From: Halomicrobium zhouii
Lineage (GTDB): Archaea; Halobacteriota; Halobacteria; Halobacteriales; Haloarculaceae
Assembly: GCF_900114435.1 (NCBI RefSeq)
Contig: NZ_FOZK01000001.1
Span: 1,054,001 to 1,118,000, forward strand
Length of the DNA: 64,000 bases
Direction: 5' to 3'
Below the pieces are notes generated by a model. The model made no database searches. It saw only the letters and a program-made list of their open reading frames with translations, and was not told the origin of the DNA. Below are positions 8,971-17,567 of the stretch, piece by piece. Made by a program: the position numbers and the translations under genes. The number at the start of each line of letters is the position of its first letter. The first letter of the stretch is position 1.

Positions 8971-10094
8971 TGTTCTTCCTCCGGTGGGGTGTTCTCGTCG
9001 ACCAGCTGGTCGTCGCCGTCGCCGGTCCGCTCCGCCTCGGTCTGGCGCTCCTCGTGGATAGCCCGCGCTTCCTCCTGGGGGACGTCGTCGGGGTAGAGCA
9101 GGCAGGCGGCGGTGTGTTCGACGTCCTCCTCGCCGACGTCGACGTGGGCCGGGTGGATGGCGTCGCACTCGTCGAAGGCCTTCGGACAGCGCGGGGCGAA
9201 CCGGCAGTACGTCGCGGGGCCGTGGGGCGTCGGGACGTCGCCCTCGATGGACTGGAGCCGCTCGTCGGCGTCGCCCCGGCCCGGGATCGATTCGAGCAGG
9301 CTCTGCGTGTAGGGGTGTCTCGGGTTGGCGAACAGTTCCTCGACCGGCGCCTTCTCGACGAACTCGCCGGCGTACATCACGTTCACCCGGTCGGCGACCT
9401 GGGCGATGACGCCCATGTCGTGGGTGATGAAGACGATGGCCAGGTCCTCGGCCGCCTGGATGTCGTTGAGTAGCTCCAGGATCTGGGCCTGGATGGTGAC
9501 GTCGAGGGCGGTCGTCGGCTCGTCGCAGATCAGCAGATCCGGGTCACAGGCCAGCGCCATCGCGATGACGGCTCGCTGGCGCATCCCGCCGGAGAACTGG
9601 TGGGGGTACTCCGTGAGCCGGCGGCGGGCGTCCGGGATGGAGACCGCCTTCAGTAGCTCCGCGGCCCGGTCGGTCGCGGCCTGACCGGTGAGGCCCTGGT
9701 GAAGTTTCAGCGCCTCCTTGATCTGGTTCCCGACGGTGTAGACGGGGTTCAGCGAGGACAGCGGGTCCTGGAACACCATCGCGATGCCGTCCCCGCGCAC
9801 GTCGCGGTACTCGTCTTCGGTCTTGCCGACGAGTTCCTCGCCGCGGAACCGGATCGACGACCCGTCGAGGAGCCGCCCGGGGTCGTCGACGAGGCCCATT
9901 ATCGACCGGGCCGTCACCGACTTCCCGGAGCCGCTCTCGCCGACGATGCCCACCGTTTCGCCGGGGTGGACGTCGAAGGAGACGTCGTCGATGGCCCGGA
10001 TGACCTCTTTGTCCGTGTGGAACTCGGTCCGGAGGTGCTCGACTGACAGGACCGGCTCGCTCGCGGCCCGTTGCCGGCGCGGCTGCTGGCTCAT
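8967..10094 (-). CDS. Peptide-type ABC transporter ATPase (DppD/OppD-like)
   Basis: 375 residues. Walker A GESGSGKS (52-59), Q-loop [11 protein letters not shown], signature SGGMRQR and Walker [13 protein letters not shown] are all present, followed by the typical C-terminal [12 protein letters not shown] ... HTAACLLYP region of the oligopeptide/dipeptide subfamily. Pairs with the neighbouring DppF-like ATPase to energise uptake through the two permeases. Overlaps both neighbours by four bases (ATGA), so expression is coupled. The acidic C-terminal tail ([23 protein letters not shown] region) is a halophilic extension. Confidence 0.92.
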   Translation of the reverse strand: MSQQPRRQRAASEPVLSVEHLRTEFHTDKEVIRAIDDVSFDVHPGETVGIVGESGSGKSVTARSIMGLVDDPGRLLDGSSIRFRGEELVGKTEDEYRDVRGDGIAMVFQDPLSSLNPVYTVGNQIKEALKLHQGLTGQAATDRAAELLKAVSIPDARRRLTEYPHQFSGGMRQRAVIAMALACDPDLLICDEPTTALDVTIQAQILELLNDIQAAEDLAIVFITHDMGVIAQVADRVNVMYAGEFVEKAPVEELFANPRHPYTQSLLESIPGRGDADERLQSIEGDVPTPHGPATYCRFAPRCPKAFDECDAIHPAHVDVGEEDVEHTAACLLYPDDVPQEEARAIHEERQTEAERTGDGDDQLVDENTPPEEEQ

Positions 10095-11569
10095 CCGCCA
10101 CCACCTCCGGCTGCGACGCCGGCGTCGGTGGCACTGGCCTCGGCCTCACCGCCCGCAGATTGCTGCGGGTCGATGGCGTCGCGGATGCCGTCGCCCAGGG
10201 CGTTGAACGCCGTCACCACGGCGACGACCAGCAGGCCCGGGATCATGGCGATGTGCCAGGACTGGGTCGCGATGAACGGCTGGCCGAGACTCACCGCGCG
10301 ACCCCACTCGGGCGTCGGCGCGTCGATACCGATGCCGAGGAAGGACAGCGCCGCCGTCCCGATGATGACGCCGCCGAGCGTCATCGACGCGTAGACGAGC
10401 AGGTAGCCCACGACGTAGGGGAGCATGTGTTTGCGCATCGTCGCGCTCGGGCGCTGACCGAACGAGCGCGCGGCGTCGACCCACTCCTCGGTCGACACCT
10501 GGAACGCGGGGCCGCGGACGGCCCGCCACAGCGCCGGCCACCCGGTCAACCCGAAGATGAGCGCGATGAGGAGCCCACCGTTGTAGATCCCCTCCAGCCA
10601 GTGGCCGTTGAACACGGCCATCGCCAGTATCAGCAGTAACAGCTGCGGGATCGACATCACCGAGTCGCCGACGATGACCACCGCGAGGTCGACGAGTCCC
10701 TTGTAGTAGGCCGTCGTCATGGCGAACACCGTCGCGAACGCACCCATGATCCCCATCGACAGCAGGCCGATGAACAGCGAGACGCGGGCGCCGTACATCA
10801 TGAAGGTGAACAGATCCTTCCCGTTCGGCATGGTCCCGAACGGGTGAAACCGGTCGAAGTCGTCGTACTGCCAGAGGCCGATGTTGTCGTCTCCGGCCCC
10901 CTGCGAGGCCGACTGGCTGTTAGCCTCGCCGACGAACACCGTCTCGACGCTGCCGGTCTCCTCGTCGAAGTACTGCATATCGTAGCTGTAGGGGTTCTCG
11001 ATGTTCTCCTCGGCCAGCGCCGGGGAGAGCGTCGGCGCGAACACGGCCATGATGACGAACGCCAGCACGACGACGAGTCCGAACCGCCCCCACGAGTGCG
11101 AGCGGAACCGGCGGACGACGTCGTCGGTCGGGGTCCAGTCGGCCTGCCGGTAGTGCTCGCGGTAGAGCCGGTAGCCGTAGAGGACCCAGCCGATCAGCAC
11201 GCCCACGTAGGCGTAGACGAGCGTAAATCGGATCAGCCAGGCGACCATCGGTTCGAGCCCGAGGAACGTGTTCGTCCAGGGGCCGTTCGCGCCCGTGCGC
11301 CACCCCTGGTTCGGGATGGTCTCCCGTGAGAGCAGCGTCGGAATGGCCTCGGCCGCGGCCTTCGCGCTCTCGATCTGGGCCATTCCGGGGTTGCCGAAGG
11401 GCCAGGCTTTCACCATCCCCTGTACCAGCACGACTGCCAGTTCGACGAGCGCGCCGGCTTCGAGCGCGACCAGTGCGAGGAGCACCGCGACCCACACCGC
11501 TGCAGGCCGCTGGTTCTCCCGAATCCGTGTCCGCAGCGATCGGTGAACGGCGTGTTCGGTACCAGTCAT
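10091..11569 (-). CDS. Peptide-type ABC transporter permease (DppC/OppC-like) with N-terminal extension
   Basis: 492 residues versus about 300 in typical DppC. The C-terminal half holds the permease domain with the EAA-like loop (EWVDAARSFGQRPSATMRKHMLP) and several membrane spans. The N-terminal 160 residues add two extra hydrophobic segments (AAVWVAVLLALVALEAGALV and FTLVYAYVGVLIGWVLYGY) before the usual first helix (GRFGLVVVLAFVIMAVFAP). Its start overlaps the preceding permease stop by one base (TGATG) and its stop overlaps the DppD start (ATGA). Works with DppB-like permease and both ATPases. Confidence 0.9.
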   Translation of the reverse strand: MTGTEHAVHRSLRTRIRENQRPAAVWVAVLLALVALEAGALVELAVVLVQGMVKAWPFGNPGMAQIESAKAAAEAIPTLLSRETIPNQGWRTGANGPWTNTFLGLEPMVAWLIRFTLVYAYVGVLIGWVLYGYRLYREHYRQADWTPTDDVVRRFRSHSWGRFGLVVVLAFVIMAVFAPTLSPALAEENIENPYSYDMQYFDEETGSVETVFVGEANSQSASQGAGDDNIGLWQYDDFDRFHPFGTMPNGKDLFTFMMYGARVSLFIGLLSMGIMGAFATVFAMTTAYYKGLVDLAVVIVGDSVMSIPQLLLLILAMAVFNGHWLEGIYNGGLLIALIFGLTGWPALWRAVRGPAFQVSTEEWVDAARSFGQRPSATMRKHMLPYVVGYLLVYASMTLGGVIIGTAALSFLGIGIDAPTPEWGRAVSLGQPFIATQSWHIAMIPGLLVVAVVTAFNALGDGIRDAIDPQQSAGGEAEASATDAGVAAGGGGG

Positions 11570-12648
11570 CAGTTCTCCTCGTAGCCGACTCTGGGGTCGA
11601 TTATCGTGTACAGGAAGTCCTGCAGGACGTTCAGCGAGAGCGTCAGCAGGATGAATATGAAGGCGAGTGAGCCGACCAGCGGCAGGTCACCCTTGGTGGC
11701 GGCGGTGAAAAACAGCTGGCCGAGCCCGTTGATAGCGAAGATGTACTCGACGATCACCGACCCGCCGATGAGCAGGAACGCCTCGGCGGTGATGATCGGG
11801 ATCAGCGGGATGAGCGCGTTCCGGAAGACGTGCTTCCAGACGATCGAGCGTGCGGAGACGCCCTTGGCCCGCGCCGTCTCGACGTAGTTCGAGTTGATCG
11901 TCTCGAGGACGGCGGTCCGGCCGATTCGCATCTCGTTCCCCATCGAGGACGACCCGAGCACGATGGCCGCCGGCAAGATCTGTTTTGTCGCGCCGAGCAA
12001 CTGGTCGAACGCGCGTCCGGGGTCGGACAGGAACATGCCGGGGTCCGTCAGGAAACCCAGGTTGGGCGCGGTGACGACGTTCGTCGGGACGACCAGCTGC
12101 TGCCAGCTGAAGCCGAACAGCTGCTGTGAGTTCGACAGCACCGCGACGAGGATCACCGCGAGCCAGAAGTTCGGCATCGCCCGCCAGACGATCCCGCCGA
12201 AGGATGCGGTGTAGTCGCCCCACGTGTTCGGGTTGAGTCCCGCGTAAAAGCCCAGCGGGATCCCCACGAACAGGGCGATCAGCACCGACCAGAAGCCGAG
12301 CCAGAGGGTCCGCGGCGCGCGCAGGGCGATCACCTCGTAGACGCTCGTCTCAGGGTAGATGACCCACGACTGGCCGAGATCCAGCGTCAGCAGGCCGGCC
12401 ATGAAGTCGACGTACTGTTGCCACAGTGGGACGTCCACGTACCTGACCTCGCCGTCGACCCTGACCGCGCGTTCGATTCCGAGGTCGACGGCGACGTCGT
12501 GGTAGCCGGCGGGGTTTCCCATCCCGACGATGGCACGCGCCGGATCCAGCGGGCCGGCGCGGACGATCAGGAACACGATCGACATCGCCAGCAGCAGGAT
12601 GGGGACGGTCAGAACGAGTCGTTGCAGAAAATACTTCCATCTACTCAT
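11569..12648 (-). CDS. Peptide-type ABC transporter permease (DppB/OppB-like)
   Basis: 359 residues of near-standard architecture: first helix LVLTVPILLLAMSIVFLIV, a large external loop, then five further helices and the coupling motif NYVETARAKGVSARSIVWKHVFRNAL, followed by ETVI-type closing helices with GGSVIVEYIFAINGLGQLFF. Forms the transmembrane channel with the DppC-like protein. Separated from the binding-protein gene upstream by 204 bases that include a perfect hairpin directly after that gene's stop, which may lower permease expression relative to the binding protein. Confidence 0.92.
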   Translation of the reverse strand: MSRWKYFLQRLVLTVPILLLAMSIVFLIVRAGPLDPARAIVGMGNPAGYHDVAVDLGIERAVRVDGEVRYVDVPLWQQYVDFMAGLLTLDLGQSWVIYPETSVYEVIALRAPRTLWLGFWSVLIALFVGIPLGFYAGLNPNTWGDYTASFGGIVWRAMPNFWLAVILVAVLSNSQQLFGFSWQQLVVPTNVVTAPNLGFLTDPGMFLSDPGRAFDQLLGATKQILPAAIVLGSSSMGNEMRIGRTAVLETINSNYVETARAKGVSARSIVWKHVFRNALIPLIPIITAEAFLLIGGSVIVEYIFAINGLGQLFFTAATKGDLPLVGSLAFIFILLTLSLNVLQDFLYTIIDPRVGYEEN

Positions 12649-12832
12649 GTGTTAGGATAGTTTACAAGAGCCGGGGTGTGGTGTGGTATCACGTATGAAT
12701 TCTCGTCGCTATCGTATATTCACTGCGATCCGGCGAACGTCGGAGCGTCGTCGGCGCGGCCGGACGTCACTGACCGGTGGACGGCCGACAGCGCGCACGG
12801 GTGACCGACCGCGCGGGTGAACGGCGACGCGT

Positions 12833-12850
12833 CCGGTCCCGCTGGACCGG
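12833..12850 (-). terminator. Hairpin immediately after the binding-protein gene
   Basis: CCGGTCC and GGACCGG form a perfect 7-bp stem around a 4-base loop, two bases beyond the stop codon of the substrate-binding protein and 184 bases before the DppB-like start. The position suggests partial termination or 3'-end protection, allowing more binding protein than permease to be made. No T-run follows, so it is not a classic intrinsic terminator. Confidence 0.45.
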
Positions 12851-12852
12851 CG

Positions 12853-14721
12853 TCACTCCTTCGTGGTGGTGTAGTGGGTCTGTCGCGAGATCCCCATCCC
12901 GCCGAACGGTTCGACGGAGACGTTGTCCCCGTAGAACCGCTCGGTGGCGCCGTGGACGATGTTGATCAGGACCACGTCCTCCCAGTTCGCCTCTTCGAGG
13001 TCGACGTACGCCTCGGCGCGGGTCTGGGCGGCCTCGTCGCTCGGGTCGAGGTTGTTCGAGATCGTGTCCCAGGCCTCCTGGGCCTGCGTCTTGGCGTCGG
13101 TGTCGATCTCGCTCCAGTTCGTGTACGTCAGCGCGGACTGCCCCAGTTCCGCGACGTCGGTGTACTCCGGGGCCATCAGCTGCACGAAGTTGTCCGGGGC
13201 CGGCCAGTCGGCGATCCACCCGAGGGTGTAACACTGCAGGTTCCCCTGTTTCCCCTTCTCGATGATGGTCGCGAAGTCGGTCGGTTCCACGCTGGCGTTG
13301 ATGTGGGCGGCCGAGAGCTTGTCGCGCAGACCGCGGACCATCTCGGTGAAGATGCCCTGGTAGGAGTTGATCGTCAGCTCGTACTGGTTGTCCGGGCCGT
13401 ACCCGGCCTCCTCCATGACCTGCTTCGCGTTCTCGATCTGGCTCTCGGCGATGCCGTAGGGGTAGTTCTCCTCGACGTGCTGGTCGTAGGCCTCGGCTCC
13501 GCCGGGGTAGATGGCGGGCGGCGTGAGGTGGTACGCCACCGGCTGGCGTTTCTTGAACGTCGAGTTGGCGATCTCCTCGCGATTGACCATGTACGCGACC
13601 GCCTTCCGGACGGCCGGCTCCGTGTTCGAGACGTCGAAGGCGATGTAGTAGGTCCCGATCTCCGGCGTGCGGAGGTAGTTGACCGTCTCCCCGTTCAGGC
13701 TGCCCGAGGAGATGGGCCCGTACGTCCCCATCTCCTGGCCGGCCTCGGTCGTCTCTTCGACCGACACCTTGGACGGGTCGTAGTACTGGGTCGGTATCTT
13801 CAGGAGGTCGGCGTTCCCGTTCGTCGCATAGCGATACTGGGGCTCCGGTTTCTCGATGATGGCCCAGTTGATCGCGTCGAGTTTGGGCTGGTCGTCGCGA
13901 CGGAAGTCCTCGAACGCGGTCACCTGGGCGGAGTCGCCCTGTTCCCAGAAGTCGAGGACGAACGGGCCGGTCCCGTAGGAGTCGCTGGTGGCGATCGTCT
14001 CCTGGTCGACCTCGCCGTCGTAGCCCTCGATGTCGCCGACGATGCCCTCGGGGTGGATGGCGAAGTTCCCGTACGCGAGCATCTGCATCGTCGCGTGGAA
14101 CGGCCGCCGCAGGGTAAAGGACACCTCGTAGTCGCTCGTCGCCTCGACCTGCATCGACCCCGGCTGGTACTCGTCTCCCGTAGAGTACGCCTCGCCGTTC
14201 TGGTTTTGCGCCTCGACCCCCATGGAGTCGAGGATGAAGTACGCTCGCTCCGATGCGGGCGAAGCCGCCAGCCGCTCCCAGGAGTAGACGACGTCCGACG
14301 CCGTCAGTTCGCCCATGTCGTTGTGGTACTGGACCCCTTCCTGGAGCGTGAACGTGTACTCCAGGAAGTCGTCGCTGGTCTCGTACCCCGTCGCGAGGTT
14401 CTGCTCGACCTCCGGGTTCGCGTTCGGATAGGTCATCAGCCCCTCGTAACACTGGTTCGCGACGATACCGCTCGCAGTGTCGGAGATGGCTACCGGGTCC
14501 AGCGACGTCATCGTCCCGGTGTTGATCATGTTCAGCGTGGTACCGGCGTCACCGCCGTCACCGCCGTCACCACCGTCTCCGCCGGTGGTCGTGTCGGTAC
14601 TATCGGCCGGGGTCGAATCGCCGCTGCCGCCGCCGTCACAGCCGGCCAGTACTGAGGCCCCTGCGACGCCGCCGGTGCCCTTCAGGAAATCTCGTCGGGA
14701 TAGATTGTCTTTATCTAACAT
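12853..14721 (-). CDS. ABC transporter substrate-binding lipoprotein, peptide/nickel family (SBP family 5)
   Basis: 622 residues. The N-terminus MLDKDNLSRRDFLKGTGG carries a twin-arginine motif followed by a hydrophobic stretch and a lipobox (VLAGC), so it is exported folded by Tat and lipid-anchored outside the membrane. A Ser/Thr/Asp/Gly-rich linker (about 25-60) precedes the binding domain, which has family-5 features such as ASDVVYSWERLA, GTGPFVLDFWE and RKAVAYMVNREEIA. It delivers substrate to the downstream permeases. An upstream non-ATG extension is excluded because the Tat signal starts at this ATG. Substrate (peptide, metal or sugar) cannot be told. Confidence 0.92.
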   Translation of the reverse strand: MLDKDNLSRRDFLKGTGGVAGASVLAGCDGGGSGDSTPADSTDTTTGGDGGDGGDGGDAGTTLNMINTGTMTSLDPVAISDTASGIVANQCYEGLMTYPNANPEVEQNLATGYETSDDFLEYTFTLQEGVQYHNDMGELTASDVVYSWERLAASPASERAYFILDSMGVEAQNQNGEAYSTGDEYQPGSMQVEATSDYEVSFTLRRPFHATMQMLAYGNFAIHPEGIVGDIEGYDGEVDQETIATSDSYGTGPFVLDFWEQGDSAQVTAFEDFRRDDQPKLDAINWAIIEKPEPQYRYATNGNADLLKIPTQYYDPSKVSVEETTEAGQEMGTYGPISSGSLNGETVNYLRTPEIGTYYIAFDVSNTEPAVRKAVAYMVNREEIANSTFKKRQPVAYHLTPPAIYPGGAEAYDQHVEENYPYGIAESQIENAKQVMEEAGYGPDNQYELTINSYQGIFTEMVRGLRDKLSAAHINASVEPTDFATIIEKGKQGNLQCYTLGWIADWPAPDNFVQLMAPEYTDVAELGQSALTYTNWSEIDTDAKTQAQEAWDTISNNLDPSDEAAQTRAEAYVDLEEANWEDVVLINIVHGATERFYGDNVSVEPFGGMGISRQTHYTTTKE

Positions 14722-14993
14722 GGTTTTTGTTGGCTCACAACATATCGTCAATTGTTGACCCGCCAGTCTCGCCTATCACGTCTTTCAAATTCGTACGGAA
14801 TAAGCGTGTTGGATGTTACAGTCGCCATTTCACATTGCGTATCTACTTTCCGAATGATGTGTATTGGCCTTTGATCGGTAACGATCGGAAGTGATCATCG
14901 ATGGCCTCTTTCCGGCCGAGATTCGGCCGGACCGATCGACCGTGAACTGCGGACCGAAAGCGACATTCCGGACGACTGCACAGTTGGTATCGC

Positions 14994-15078
14994 GCGAGGG
15001 TAGCCGAGCCTGGCCAAAGGCGGTGGGCTTAAGACCCGCTCTCTCAGGAGTCCGCGCGTTCAAATCGCGTCCCTCGCA
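14994..15078 (+). tRNA. tRNA-Leu, anticodon UAA
   Basis: The acceptor stem GCGAGGG (14994-15000) pairs perfectly with CCCTCGC (15071-15077), followed by discriminator A at 15078. The anticodon stem G-T-G-G-G/C-C-C-G-C encloses loop CTTAAGA with anticodon TAA at 15030-15032. A long variable arm (CTCTCTCAGGAG region) and the T arm GCGCG-TTCAAAT-CGCGT confirm a class II tRNA, hence leucine. No CCA is encoded and no intron is seen. Confidence 0.93.
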
Positions 15079-15176
15079 CTCTCTCGCTCACGTGCCAGTG
15101 AGCCGACGGACAGACGGAGCCGCTATCGATCGCGCTGACGACGGCCTTTTGACGCACACTCACCTATCGAGCGCCA

Positions 15177-15695
15177 ATGACCGACGAGCTACCGGACGCA
15201 GTCGCGCAGGCGTTCGACCACCACGACGCCTACGAGCGGACCGAGGACGGATCGTATCGCCTGACGACGACGGTGTTCGACGGCCGCGTCACCGCCGAAG
15301 ATGCCGAAGAGTGGCGAACCAGTTATACCGTCACCGTGCGCGCGCCGACGCTGCACGCAGCCACCGAGGACGACGTCGGTGACGCCGTCGCCGACGGCTG
15401 GTTCGAGACGCTGGAACTCCGCCTGGAAGACGCACCGAAGGCCACGCGAGCGGACGTCGAACTCGACGCGTTCTCGGTCGAACGGGACGGCGAGGACGTC
15501 GTGACGACCTACGAGTTCACGCTCGGGAGCGCCGACAGGGCCGCCGACGTGGCCAAGGCCTTCGTCGAGTACGTCGAGGGCACCTACGTCGAAGGAATCG
15601 TCCCCGGCTACAGCTACGAAGGCAAGGTCGCCGACTTGGTCAGCGACGCCTCCAGCGGCGGCGGTGAGGGCGAAGTCGGCGGCACGCCGCTGTAG
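15177..15695 (+). CDS. Conserved haloarchaeal protein, DUF5813-like
   Basis: 172 residues starting MTDELPDAVAQAFDHHDAYE. Soluble and acidic, with a predicted alpha/beta single domain (YRLTTTVFDGRVTAED, YTVTVRAPTLHAAT, VDLD-type strands) and a flexible Gly/Ser-rich C-terminus (SSGGGEGEVGG). I place it in a family found only in haloarchaea; no function is known. It lies about 100 bases after the tRNA and converges on the Lrp-like gene, with the hairpin series between. Confidence 0.7.
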   Translation: MTDELPDAVAQAFDHHDAYERTEDGSYRLTTTVFDGRVTAEDAEEWRTSYTVTVRAPTLHAATEDDVGDAVADGWFETLELRLEDAPKATRADVELDAFSVERDGEDVVTTYEFTLGSADRAADVAKAFVEYVEGTYVEGIVPGYSYEGKVADLVSDASSGGGEGEVGGTPL

Positions 15696-15717
15696 CGGTC
15701 GCGGTAATTTCTAGCAT

Positions 15718-15900
15718 ACGCGGCGCGAAGCGCCGCGTTTCACCGGAAGCGCGCTCGAAGAGCGCGACTTCCGGGAAGTTTGGAGACTACCGTTTGCGAC
15801 GAGCGGTGCCCGCAGCAGGCCGGAGGCCTGCGAGGACACCCGAGGTGGTTCGAGAGAGCGAAGCTCTCTCGTCATCACGAAAATCGCGGAGCGATTTTCG
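15718..15900. repeat. Series of five perfect hairpins with GAA or GGA triloops
   Basis: Five inverted repeats follow one another in the space between two convergent genes: 15718-15738 (9-bp stem, loop GAA), 15743-15774 (14-bp stem with one bulged A, loop GAA), 15815-15831 (7 bp, GGA), 15851-15871 (9 bp, GAA) and 15878-15900 (10 bp, GGA). Stem sequences are unrelated to one another, but the three-base loop is always G-purine-A. The series sits past the stops of both flanking genes and could act as a two-way terminator or be an accumulation site of hairpin-forming DNA. Confidence 0.8.
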
Positions 15901-15921
15901 AACGAAAGTAAAGTTTAGTCT

Positions 15922-16152
15922 TCAGTCCATCGCGATGTACGTCTGCGTGTCCTCGATGCCGTCGATGTCCTGGATCTGGGTGGCGGCGACGTCCTTGACC
16001 TCGCCGGGTGTCTCGACGTCGACTTTGGCGATGAGGTCGACGTCCCCGGCGACGATGGAGGCCTCGACGACGCCCTCGATGGCCTCGATGTCGCGTTTCA
16101 GTCGGTCGGCCTCCCCGGTGTGGGCCTTGACCATGACGTAGGCGACGACCAT
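15922..16152 (-). CDS. Stand-alone Lrp/AsnC ligand-binding (RAM) domain protein
   Basis: 76 residues from MVVAYVMVKAHTGEADRL to TQTYIAMD. It has only the ferredoxin-like RAM domain of Lrp/AsnC regulators (beta-alpha-beta-beta-alpha-beta with GVVEASIVAGDVDLIAKVDV) and no DNA-binding part. It follows the TrkA-type gene with one base between stop and start, so the two are coupled. Such proteins oligomerise and sense small ligands; here it probably modulates the TrkA-linked function. A second homologue lies on the other side of the TrkA gene. Confidence 0.85.
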   Translation of the reverse strand: MVVAYVMVKAHTGEADRLKRDIEAIEGVVEASIVAGDVDLIAKVDVETPGEVKDVAATQIQDIDGIEDTQTYIAMD

Positions 16153-16153
16153 G

Positions 16154-16840
16154 TTACACACCCCCCGCGGCCGCCTTGCGGCCGGTCTCGCCGACGACGA
16201 TGCTGCGGACGTCCGAGAGTGCGTCGAAGTCGGCGAGGACGATCAGGTGGTCACCGAGTTCGAGCGTGTCGTCGTCGGTGGCAAGCCGGGCTGGTTCGCC
16301 GTCCTTGCCGAAGGCCATCATCGTCGAGTGGGCGGGGAGTTCGAGTTCGCTCAGCGAGTAGCCCCGGACGGGTGACTGCTCGGTGACGGTGAGTTCGACG
16401 AGCTGGAGGTTGTGGGCGACGTCGGCGACGGCGCGGATGCTGCCGCCCAGCAGGGCGTTCTTGGCGGCGATGGCGCCCAGCCGCTCGGGGTAGATCACCT
16501 CGTCGACGTCCTCGGCGTAGGTGCGGTAGATCTCCTCGCGGTAGTCCTCGTCGATGCGCATGACCGTGCGACAGCCGTGTTCCTTGGCGATCATACAGGC
16601 GACGAAGTTGTCGTTGAGGTCGCCGGTGAGCGCACCGAGCGCGTCCGCGCTGTCCAGGTCGGCCTCGTCGAGGGTCGCCTCCATCGCCCCGTCGCCCTCG
16701 ATGGCATCGTACCCCTCTTCGCGAGCCCGCGCTACCTTCGCGTCGTCGCTGTCGATGACGACGACCTCGTGCCCGCTCTCGTCGAGGACGCGGGCCGTCC
16801 GGAGCCCGACGCGACCGGAACCCACGATAACGAATCGCAT
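16154..16840 (-). CDS. TrkA-type potassium-uptake regulatory protein (RCK N and C domains)
   Basis: 228 residues. RCK/TrkA-N Rossmann domain with MRFVIVGSGRVGLRTARVL (GxGxxG at 7-12) and the ribose-binding acid in VVVID, then RCK-C domain (PVRGYSLSELELP ... LGDHLIVLADFDAL). It binds NAD(H) or nucleotides and gates a K+ transporter; in halophiles K+ is the main osmolyte. No TrkH-type transporter gene is within the window. The ATG at 16840 is preferred to an upstream start because the Rossmann motif begins at residue 3. Divergent from the second RAM-domain gene with 104 bases between. Confidence 0.9.
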   Translation of the reverse strand: MRFVIVGSGRVGLRTARVLDESGHEVVVIDSDDAKVARAREEGYDAIEGDGAMEATLDEADLDSADALGALTGDLNDNFVACMIAKEHGCRTVMRIDEDYREEIYRTYAEDVDEVIYPERLGAIAAKNALLGGSIRAVADVAHNLQLVELTVTEQSPVRGYSLSELELPAHSTMMAFGKDGEPARLATDDDTLELGDHLIVLADFDALSDVRSIVVGETGRKAAAGGV

Positions 16841-16944
16841 GGTAACTGTTACAACCTGGGGGTGGATAAATGTACCCCGAGCGGCGAATCGCCGTGGGGC
16901 GGTGGCGGGCAAACCTTTTCGTGGTATCGTGTCACATACTACGT

Positions 16945-17175
16945 ATGGTCACCGCCTTCATCATGATAAAGACCGCCGCGGGGAAGTCTGAAGGGCTCCT
17001 GGCGGCCATCCGCGACCACGAGGGGGTCACCGACGCCCACATCGTCGCCGGCCAGTACGACATCATCGCCGAGGCCGCCGGCGACGAGGTGTACGACGTG
17101 ATGCACTCGGTCGCGACGCGCATCCGCGACCTGGACGGCGTCGCCGACACGCGCACCTACATCTGTCTGGAGTGA
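16945..17175 (+). CDS. Second stand-alone Lrp/AsnC ligand-binding (RAM) domain protein
   Basis: 76 residues, MVTAFIMIKTAAGKSEGLL to RTYICLE. Same length and fold as the protein at 15922-16152, sharing VEGV/GVTDAHIVAG-type segments, and likewise lacking a helix-turn-helix. It is transcribed divergently from trkA. The pair flanking trkA suggests homo- or hetero-oligomers that sense a metabolite for the same regulatory unit. Confidence 0.85.
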   Translation: MVTAFIMIKTAAGKSEGLLAAIRDHEGVTDAHIVAGQYDIIAEAAGDEVYDVMHSVATRIRDLDGVADTRTYICLE

Positions 17176-17228
17176 TCCCGACGGTAGCGCTTCGATACGG
17201 CAAAGAGGGCTGAGTCACTAGCGCCACC

Positions 17229-17555
17229 ATGGTCGGCGTCGTCGGTATCACTGGTCTCCTCGTCATCGTGCTGGTCAACAGCGCGCTCGCTGCCCTCATG
17301 ACTCGCTTCTTCCGGGTTCGCCTCGAAACGGCCTGGGGGAGTATCCTCTACGCCCTCTTCCTCATCCCGCTCACGATGGTGGTGGTGCTGTTCGTCCTCT
17401 CGGGCGTGTTCGGCCTCGGGGTCGACCTGGGGAGCCGCGCGACGGTCATCGCCATCACGATCGCCGTGCCCCTGGCCGTCGGCATCACCTTCGACTACTT
17501 CTGGATGCCCGCGCCGGACGAAGTGGACGTCCCCGACCGAACCAGGTCTCGATAG
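17229..17555 (+). CDS. Small membrane protein, haloarchaeal
   Basis: 108 residues with three strongly hydrophobic segments: GITGLLVIVLVNSALAAL, ILYALFLIPLTMVVVLFVLSG and ATVIAITIAVPLAVGITFDYF, and a short polar tail (DEVDVPDRTRSR). No recognised domain. It follows the RAM-domain gene on the same strand after 53 bases and could be co-transcribed. Confidence 0.6.
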   Translation: MVGVVGITGLLVIVLVNSALAALMTRFFRVRLETAWGSILYALFLIPLTMVVVLFVLSGVFGLGVDLGSRATVIAITIAVPLAVGITFDYFWMPAPDEVDVPDRTRSR

Positions 17556-17567
17556 CGCGCGGAGAGC

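Noticed and set aside
12817..14655. A 612-codon plus-strand open frame opposite the ABC binding protein
   Set aside because: The binding protein with Tat signal and lipobox is certain; the opposite frame is composition-driven.
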